Assembly (NCBI GenBank): GCA_030568195.1
Contig: JAJLTO010000016.1
Coordinates: 279,948 to 343,947 of the forward strand
DNA: 64,000 nt
Reading direction: 5' to 3'
Source of the DNA: Dipodascopsis uninucleata var. uninucleata
Lineage: Eukaryota > Ascomycota > Lipomycetes > Lipomycetales > Lipomycetaceae
The notes under the pieces were generated by a model. It was not told where the DNA came from and did no database searches. It worked only from the letters and a program-made list of their open reading frames with translations. The position numbers and the translations under genes are program-made. This document shows, one piece after another, positions 58,527 to 64,000 of the stretch; the first letter of the stretch is position 1, and every line of letters starts with the position of its first letter.

Positions 58527-60621
58527 ATGACAGAATCAAATGAAGATCAGGCGTTAAAATCCAAGAAAAGGTCGCTTACCGAAATATTAGACGACCGGTT
58601 AGATTATCCTCGACGACGTGCAGCGATTGCGGTAAGAAAATATCTTGTTTTAATTTTGGCAAAATAATATTTTAACATCTTCATAGTGTGAAATATGTCG
58701 AGCAAGGAAATCCAAGTGCGATGGAGGTCAGCCTAAGTGTAGACTATGTACTGAACTTAACGCTGACTGTGTCTACAGGGAGCGCACTTTAAAGTGAGTA
58801 GCAATATCAATTTATGATCTTGCAATATAGTTTATGTTAAAAAGAATATTCTAACAATTGGCCCAAAGACTGGACGCCCGTGATAAATTAATATTGGAGA
58901 AATTAGAACATATAGAAGGCTTGCTACGAAATACTCTTCGAGAGCAGCAAGAGAATGAGAAGCTTCCTGACATACCAGAATTCAAGTTAAATCCAACTAA
59001 TATACAACACATAATTGTGTCATCTGCAGAAAATACAGCCGCGAACAATACTCAAAGCTCCCCTTCATGGAATCAGAGTAATGACACATCCTCATTGTCG
59101 CATGCTTCACCAGTTTCGAGCAAGTTGAGTACTGATAAACTTAGTGATTACGTTTTCTCTATTCCAGAGAATCACTCTACGCCATGGCTTCATCTCCTTA
59201 ATCTGCCTAAAATTGCTCGATTTCTCTCTTCTCCTGCACCGTCAGCTCTAACTCCTTTAGACTTTGAATCTTCGAGATTGCCGCTGCAAGTTAACCCAAA
59301 TGTTCTGCTAGATCTTTCAAACGTACAGCCTCTTGTTACATCGTTTTTCAGAGAAGTGAATCCTTTTTTCGCTATTATATCGCCATTTAGCTGGCAGTCA
59401 TATTATAGTATCGCCCTCTCTAATGGGTTTAGGTCTGGCCCAGAAAGCATCATAGTTCTCATAGTTTTGGCACTGGGGGAGAGTAGTAGACGAGAATCTA
59501 TCAGTCTAGTTCCAAAGGATGAGCGGATTCCTGGTTATGATTTTTTCTCATGTGCTTGGCCCTTAATTTCAAGTGCAATATTATCAAACACAATAGAGAA
59601 CGCTCAAGCACTAATGCTGGCTACTGCATATTTAATTTATTTGGTAAGACCCGTTGAGGCCTGGACCTTGCTATCGATTACTTGCGCCAAGTTGAGAGTT
59701 ATTGTTTCGTTAAAGCCACTTGCAAAAATGACTCATGACAATAGAGAGCATTTTGAGAGAGTATTTTGGAACGCGTTAATTTTTGAAAGTGATATTCTTG
59801 CGGAGGTCGACTTACCTCATTCTGGCATAGAAATGCTTGAAGATCAAGTTGGTCTTCCATCCGGATTTTTTATTTCTGCAAATGTAAATAACACTACTCT
59901 ACCTGGAACCGATGATTTATGGTATTTTTTAGCCGAGATTTCTTTAAGACGTCTACTTAATAGGGTCCACCATATGTTATATGGAAAGACCACGGCAAGA
60001 ATGCCCATATCTTCCTATCATCCGATTGTCGAAGAACTGGATTTTCAGCTTACTCAATGGTATAAAAATTTGCCTCAGGTGCTTCGATTCACATTTGAGA
60101 GAAGGCCATTAAACAACAGATTTTTAACAGTTTTGAGATTAAGATATTTTGCATGCCGCACGATCATATGGCGAATATATGTTGAGATATCACTGAACGA
60201 CGAAAGTCTCCTACGAGATCCACGAGTAAAACAAGGCGCATCCAAATGTATTGATGCATGTTTAAGGCAGACAGAAAACATAGAAGAGCATCGTGAGGGA
60301 CATATTCCCTATCTTTGGCAAGGCTCTCTCTCCATCGTGGGTTTAGTAGTTATGTTAATGGCTGTTGTAACTTCACGAGGTCTATCAGAATTAATGTGCT
60401 ATCCTGTTGAGAAAGTAATTGATATAGTCGATAAAGGAGTTCGATTCATCGTTTTGAATTCTACTGTTGCACCTTCTATTCATGCAGCGGCAGAAGTCTT
60501 ACTTGATATGCAAAAGAACTGGGCCCTGTATATTCGAAGTAATGGGTATGATGTTAAAATTATTGTCGATGATGATACAGTTATAGATATTTTCAAGAAA
60601 ACAAGATATGAGCCCTCATAG
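58527..60621 (+). CDS. Zn2Cys6 fungal transcription factor
   Basis: Exons 58527-58631, 58687-58793 and 58869-60621 give 654 aa; an in-frame ATG at 58515 is an alternative start, but 58527 has the better context (A at -3). Residues 36-64 form a binuclear zinc cluster: C-EI-C, RARKSK-C, DGGQPK-C, RL-C, TELNAD-C, spacing Cx2Cx6Cx6Cx2Cx6C. A coiled-coil-like linker (RDKLILEKLEHIEGLLRNTL) follows, then the fungal-specific regulatory domain (about residues 200-560). It probably binds CGG-type DNA sites. The target pathway is unknown; no enzyme cluster lies next to it. It is the last host gene before the retrotransposon relics. Confidence 0.88.
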
Positions 60622-60854
60622 TCTTCATACTTCATCATACGGATCGAAGACTTTGCCACGTTTATTGTCACTGAGATAAGTTTCTCTCGATTGATTTATA
60701 TGGACTTGTGTCAAGGATGCATGGCATGTAAGTTTCCTTTATTTCCTGCATCAATAGCAGTCCTCATAAATGCTTACTGGTTTATGAAAGGGCAATTGAC
60801 TTTTAAGAAATATTACAATTTGACAGATGAAAAAAGTTTATGAGGGTTTATGTT
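60622..60854. other. Intergenic after the Zn2Cys6 gene
   Basis: Short spacer with no visible ORF, ending where the retrotransposon relic starts. Confidence 0.4.
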
Positions 60855-61075
60855 TTAGTGTGTTTCTATTATTTGGCATCTGTAATTGGTGCCTTTTGTC
60901 AAGATTTCAGCTAGTTGAATGAAGCTGTGTCTTGTTATTTTAATCTACGTACTGAGGGTGAAGTTTCATTATCTAGATAGGTCAAGGATCCATCTTCATC
61001 TGTGGACTTTGATTTGATAGTTAGTTGTACGATGTAGTTTGAGCTTCCGCCTTTACTACTAATGATATTGTATAT
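60855..61075 (-). mobile_element. Copia-type RNase H end, relic
   Basis: On the minus strand a frame ending at 60855 reads FIQLAEILTKGTNYRCQI just before its stop, the usual end of a Ty1/copia polyprotein. Upstream on that strand (61041-61066) is a short match to the LTR end motif seen at 62620-62660 (ATTAGTAGTAAAGGC). Other frames carry stops, so this is a decayed 3' end and flanking fragment. Confidence 0.65.
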
Positions 61076-61106
61076 TATTTGTGCTTATGCTTGAATGCGT
61101 TTATTG

Positions 61107-61217
61107 AATATGACTTATAGCAGCATTGTGCTCAGTTTGAACGAATGACAAGGAGTTATCATTGGATACTTCGTTGGAAGATCTTACTCTGGTGTTCGGT
61201 GTCATGGTGTTGCTACT
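61107..61217 (+). repeat. Dispersed repeat shared with 63349-63476 (inverted)
   Basis: A segment beginning near TGACTTATAGCAGC and ending with a match to ATGATATTATGTATTAG recurs, with substitutions, on the opposite strand at 63349-63476. It adjoins the stop codon of the predicted secreted protein gene. Confidence 0.75.
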
Positions 61218-61224
61218 AATGATA

Positions 61225-61890
61225 TTATGTATTAGTTGCCCCTAACACCCCTTTCTGTGCCGCTCGCAATTTGAGTTCCTGTTCGAAACACATATTTTCC
61301 TCCGCGCTCCGTTTGCTTATCCTACCGCCCATCATGTCACAACAACAGTTTGACACATCTGCCGGCAACCGGTAATCATTCTCCAGAATCGTAGCTACCC
61401 CTACTATTTCATTGTTAGACCTAGCACTTGTACTGTAACTTGCTCTCTTTCTCAAGCTAGGCGTATTAGTTATGGCTTCTGATACCAAGCTAATAATCTC
61501 CTCAATACTATCATTAGCGTCGCCTAAGATGGTCTGCAAGCACAGTACTCGGTACATTTCATCATTATCTATCAACTCTTGCAGAGTCTGATTGACATCA
61601 CGTAAAGTTGCCGTCCTTAGTTCATGCAAAGGCGCTTCTGATGGCTGGATGCCTGCTTGAATCAAGTCATTTATCACCATAGCGTAAACTAAGGCGTTAA
61701 AATCAGAATGGTCTAACATCTCAATAATTATGCTGCTATTGTAATAATCTCCCAGCAGAAGAGTTGGATTGTCATAGGCCATATAATAAGCTGAATATAT
61801 TATGGCTGGTGTGCAACCGTAATCGCTGTTGAAATCAGCTGCCACAAGACGTAGCAGTGACGCAACGAGCACTAATAGAACGTAAGTCAT
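61225..61890 (-). CDS. Predicted secreted protein, 221 aa, unknown
   Basis: An intact ATG-initiated frame. Residues 1-18 (MTYVLLVLVASLLRLVAA) are a clear signal peptide. The mature part has several Cys, including a CCC run (SNCCCDMMGG), N-glycosylation sites such as NSS, NQT and NDS, and dibasic KR sites (SLRKRASYS, RISKRSAEE) that could be cut by a Kex2-type protease. The helix-rich middle has no recognised domain. It lies among copia relics; its last residues extend to the edge of a dispersed repeat. It could be a secreted effector-like or surface protein, or a remnant of a mobile-element accessory ORF. No function is assigned. Confidence 0.6.
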   Translation of the reverse strand: MTYVLLVLVASLLRLVAADFNSDYGCTPAIIYSAYYMAYDNPTLLLGDYYNSSIIIEMLDHSDFNALVYAMVINDLIQAGIQPSEAPLHELRTATLRDVNQTLQELIDNDEMYRVLCLQTILGDANDSIEEIISLVSEAITNTPSLRKRASYSTSARSNNEIVGVATILENDYRLPADVSNCCCDMMGGRISKRSAEENMCFEQELKLRAAQKGVLGATNT

Positions 61891-61974
61891 ATCACCGAAA
61901 TCACGCTGGATCTGCTGTAACTGCAGCTATTATTCTTATATTCAACAGAGATAAATCTCCTATGTGGTAAAAGA

Positions 61975-62369
61975 ATATTACTCAGTTTCCTAAGTATATA
62001 TTTTTTAGCATGAGATGAACCTTAGGCTCATTCTTGAAAGAGGTACACTTGTTCGTAAAGTGTCCTGGTTGATTACTTATAGCACAACGCTATCTTCTTC
62101 TGACTAACTTCCCGTCTTTCTTGGGGGTTTCCTTTTCTTTCTTATCTCTCAGGTTTCCAGACAGTTTCAACACTGTCACTAGTCAGGTTGTATTGAGTTA
62201 ATATTCTTTCAAGTTCTTCAAATGAGAAGGATTCTTGACGAGATAGGGTCGCAACTATCGAGCTTTGCTCGGGTGCTTGCAGCTTTGTTAAGACCAGCTT
62301 GAGAATTAACTCTATTCCAGATACATTCTCAAGCATATTATATAGTTCTCTCAACTTGCTGGAATACAA
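61975..62369 (-). pseudogene. Copia gag relic with zinc knuckle
   Basis: A 75-codon frame (62142-62369) reads LRELYNMLENVSG then LEELERILTQYNL-type helices, as gag proteins do, and ends at a stop. Further downstream on the same strand, 62010-62080, another frame reads CAISNQPGHFTNKC, a CCHC zinc knuckle in which the second Cys is Ser. Stops and frame changes between the two show it is broken. The element is cut at its 5' side by the LTR at 62357. Confidence 0.6.
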
Positions 62370-62666
62370 TTATGGAAGATAATTTGTATTCAGGTAGCTT
62401 TCTAAATTGCGTATAATAGATATACTGGAGAGTGAAGATAGAGAGATCGCTTAGGGTAATTAAGCATTGCTGAGAAGAAGAAATTAAACTCAAATATCGG
62501 ATATAATATGATGTAGGTGTTGCTTGTGTAACGGTTGCACAAAGAACGCAGTCTCTCTTATATATAAAAGGAAGAGAACTTTCTGTGAAGTAGTTAGATG
62601 ATGTAGCTGAATATACGACTAATAAACAGTACAATTAGTAGTAAAGGCTCATCCCAAAAGTTCATA
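62357..62666 (+). mobile_element. LTR of Ty1/copia type, plus orientation
   Basis: Starts TGCTGGAATACAATTATGG, a one-base variant of the TGTTGGAATA start used by Ty1-type LTRs. It contains a TATATATAAAAGG promoter-like box near 62560. The exact right end is not fixed; the end given here is just before the gag-like ATG. The left arm of the large inverted repeat is 62357-62762. Confidence 0.7.
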
Positions 62667-63170
62667 ATGCCTACCGTTAGATCTAAAGTTATTGAAGAGG
62701 AAGCTCGGTCTCTGTCCTATTTTGAAAACGAGCCGTGCGCTGGAGTCAAAAGATTAAAACAGGTTATGAGCCCTGAAGGTCTTTATCGTTTCGAGATAGG
62801 ACATGACTACAGACGGTGGAAAAGAGACGTGATGAATTGGGCACGTGAAGCAGGCATTGTTGGGAATTTTATCCAGAGGCCTGGAGACTTTAGTATCACT
62901 CAGGAGAGTTAGTGGATAGAAGTCGATAGAGAGGTCTCGAATATCTTGTTGAAAAGTCTTGGTGAGAAGATTTACGAATGCGCGGACAGATGCGAGCATG
63001 CATATAATAATGTCATGGAAACGCTAGATTCATTGTTCAATATCGACGATACAAGTCTCACGGCGAACTTTGTGAAGAGACTCTCAAATCTGAAGATGAC
63101 TGTTGGAGTTGGAAACATAAATTTGAAAAGACAATTTATTTTTCCCAGTAACTCTCAAAGTGAATATTAA
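62667..63170 (+). pseudogene. Gag-like ORF with one internal stop
   Basis: A frame of 168 codons broken by one TAG at 62910-62912, after which the same frame continues to the stop at 63168-63170. The first part starts MPTVRSKVIEEEARSL and has YRFEIGHDYRRWKRDVMNWA, a gag-like helical segment. Position directly after the LTR supports gag. The stop makes it a likely pseudogene. Confidence 0.6.
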
Positions 63171-63347
63171 ATTATGTGGAGTAGAGTGGCTTAAGTTTGA
63201 AGGGTAGGGATATTTAACGTTGACAATATAAGATGTCTCTGTGTAATCTCTGTAGTGAAAAGGGTATGAGTGTGGAACCCTAGATATATAAAGGAGTAGA
63301 TAAATTTCTGTGAAGTAGTTATAACTTAGACAATAAGAGAAAAAAAA
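63171..63347 (+). mobile_element. Diverged LTR fragment
   Basis: The stretch around 63285-63335 (TATATAAAGGAGTAGA then TTTCTGTGAAGTAGTTA) resembles the corresponding part of the LTR at 62560-62600 but is much diverged. It is read as an older or related LTR piece. Confidence 0.45.
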
Positions 63348-63572
63348 CTAATACATAATATCATTAGTAGTAACACCATGGCACCAAACACCAGAGTAAG
63401 ATCTTCCAACGAAGTATCCAATGATAACTCCTTGTCCTTCATTCAAACTGAGCACAATGCTGCTATAAGTCACATTCTGTTTTAATCTTTTGACTCCAGC
63501 GCACGGCTCGTTTTCAAAATAGGACAGAGACCGAGCTTCCTCTTCAATAACTTTAGATCTAACGGTAGGCAT
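63348..63572 (-). pseudogene. Truncated gag start fused to a dispersed repeat
   Basis: On the minus strand the frame starts MPTVRSKVIEEEARSL exactly as at 62667, runs 33 codons to about RLKQ, then switches to the dispersed repeat (as at 61107-61217) and soon stops. The switch occurs just after the end of the inverted-repeat arm, which suggests a deletion or recombination joint. Confidence 0.6.
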
Positions 63573-63879
63573 TATGAACTTTTGGGATGAGCCTTTACTA
63601 CTAATTGTACTGTTTATTAGTCGTATATTCAGCTACATCATCTAACTACTTCACAGAAAGTTCTCTTCCTTTTATATATAAGAGAGACTGCGTTCTTTGT
63701 GCAACCGTTACACAAGCAACACCTACATCATATTATATCCGATATTTGAGTTTAATTTCTTCTTCTCAGCAATGCTTAATTACCCTAAGCGATCTGTCTT
63801 TCACTCTCCAGTATATCTATTATATGTAATTTAGAAAGTTACCCGAATACCAATTATCTTCCATAATTGTATTCCAACA
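63477..63879 (-). mobile_element. LTR plus gag start, minus orientation (right arm of inverted repeat)
   Basis: On the minus strand it begins TGTTGGAATACAATTATGG at 63879 and matches the left arm 62357-62762 along about 400 bp, with few differences in the middle and more near the outer edge. The outer end carries the canonical Ty1-type TGTTGGAATAC. Confidence 0.8.
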
Positions 63880-64000
63880 AGATCGCTTAGGGTAATTAAG
63901 CATTGCTGAGAAGAAGAAATTAAACTCAAATATCGGATATAATATGATGTAGGTGTTGCTTGTGTAACGGTTGCACAAAGAACGCAGTCTCTCTTATATA
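63880..64000 (+). mobile_element. Third LTR copy, truncated at both ends
   Basis: From AGATCGCTTAGGG at 63880 it repeats 62444-62564 directly (offset 1436) and runs off the right edge. It starts abruptly at the outer end of the minus-strand LTR, as if that element had inserted into it. Confidence 0.8.

Overview
The window is chromosomal DNA of an AT-rich, intron-rich ascomycete fungus. Most genes carry one to seven short introns with GTAAGT or GTATGT donors and CTAAC or CTAAT branch points close to the acceptor. Typical fungal genes are present: VTC1, PHO88, an EPL1-type NuA4 subunit, a Zn2Cys6 regulator, a Whi5/Nrm1-type repressor and an ECL1-family protein. A CTG codon at a position where HSP60 normally has Leu argues against the CUG-Ser code. 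The intron density does not fit crown budding yeasts, but the genus cannot be named from this sequence.

Layout. 0-8.9 kb: tail of a gene running in from the left, then NUP133 (+), a Tctex1 dynein light chain (-), an alpha-type p24 cargo receptor (+) and VTC1 (-). 8.9-18.2 kb: a Yck-type casein kinase I (-), a small orphan (-), a DHA1-type MFS transporter (-) and an ECL1-family gene (-), separated by long AT-rich spacers. 18.2-23 kb is a gene-poor stretch with one exon-like open segment and one strong hairpin. 23-33 kb: H2A.Z (-), HSP60 (-), UFD1 (-), a MINDY deubiquitinase (+), RFC3 (-) and deoxyhypusine synthase (+). 33-45 kb: a very large SNT1 (-), a small membrane protein (+), an RBM26/Rmn1-type RNA-binding protein (-) and a Whi5/Nrm1-like protein (-). 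45-61 kb: an orphan membrane protein (-), GPI19 (+), a WD40-less striatin (-), PHO88 (+), an orphan (-), EPL1 (+), SEC5 (-) and a Zn2Cys6 factor (+).

The last 3.2 kb differ from the rest. They are a nest of Ty1/copia-type retrotransposon relics: RNase H end, gag with a damaged zinc knuckle, and several LTR copies. Two of the copies form an inverted repeat of about 400 bp per arm. A 221-codon intact ORF for a predicted secreted protein with dibasic sites sits among these relics.

The genes are mostly unrelated housekeeping loci and there is no evident metabolic cluster. Functional themes recur: chromatin (H2A.Z, EPL1, SNT1), the secretory pathway (p24, SEC5, GPI19, PHO88) and ubiquitin processing (UFD1, MINDY). 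Exon boundaries were set by reading splice signals, frame continuity and family similarity from memory; no search was run.
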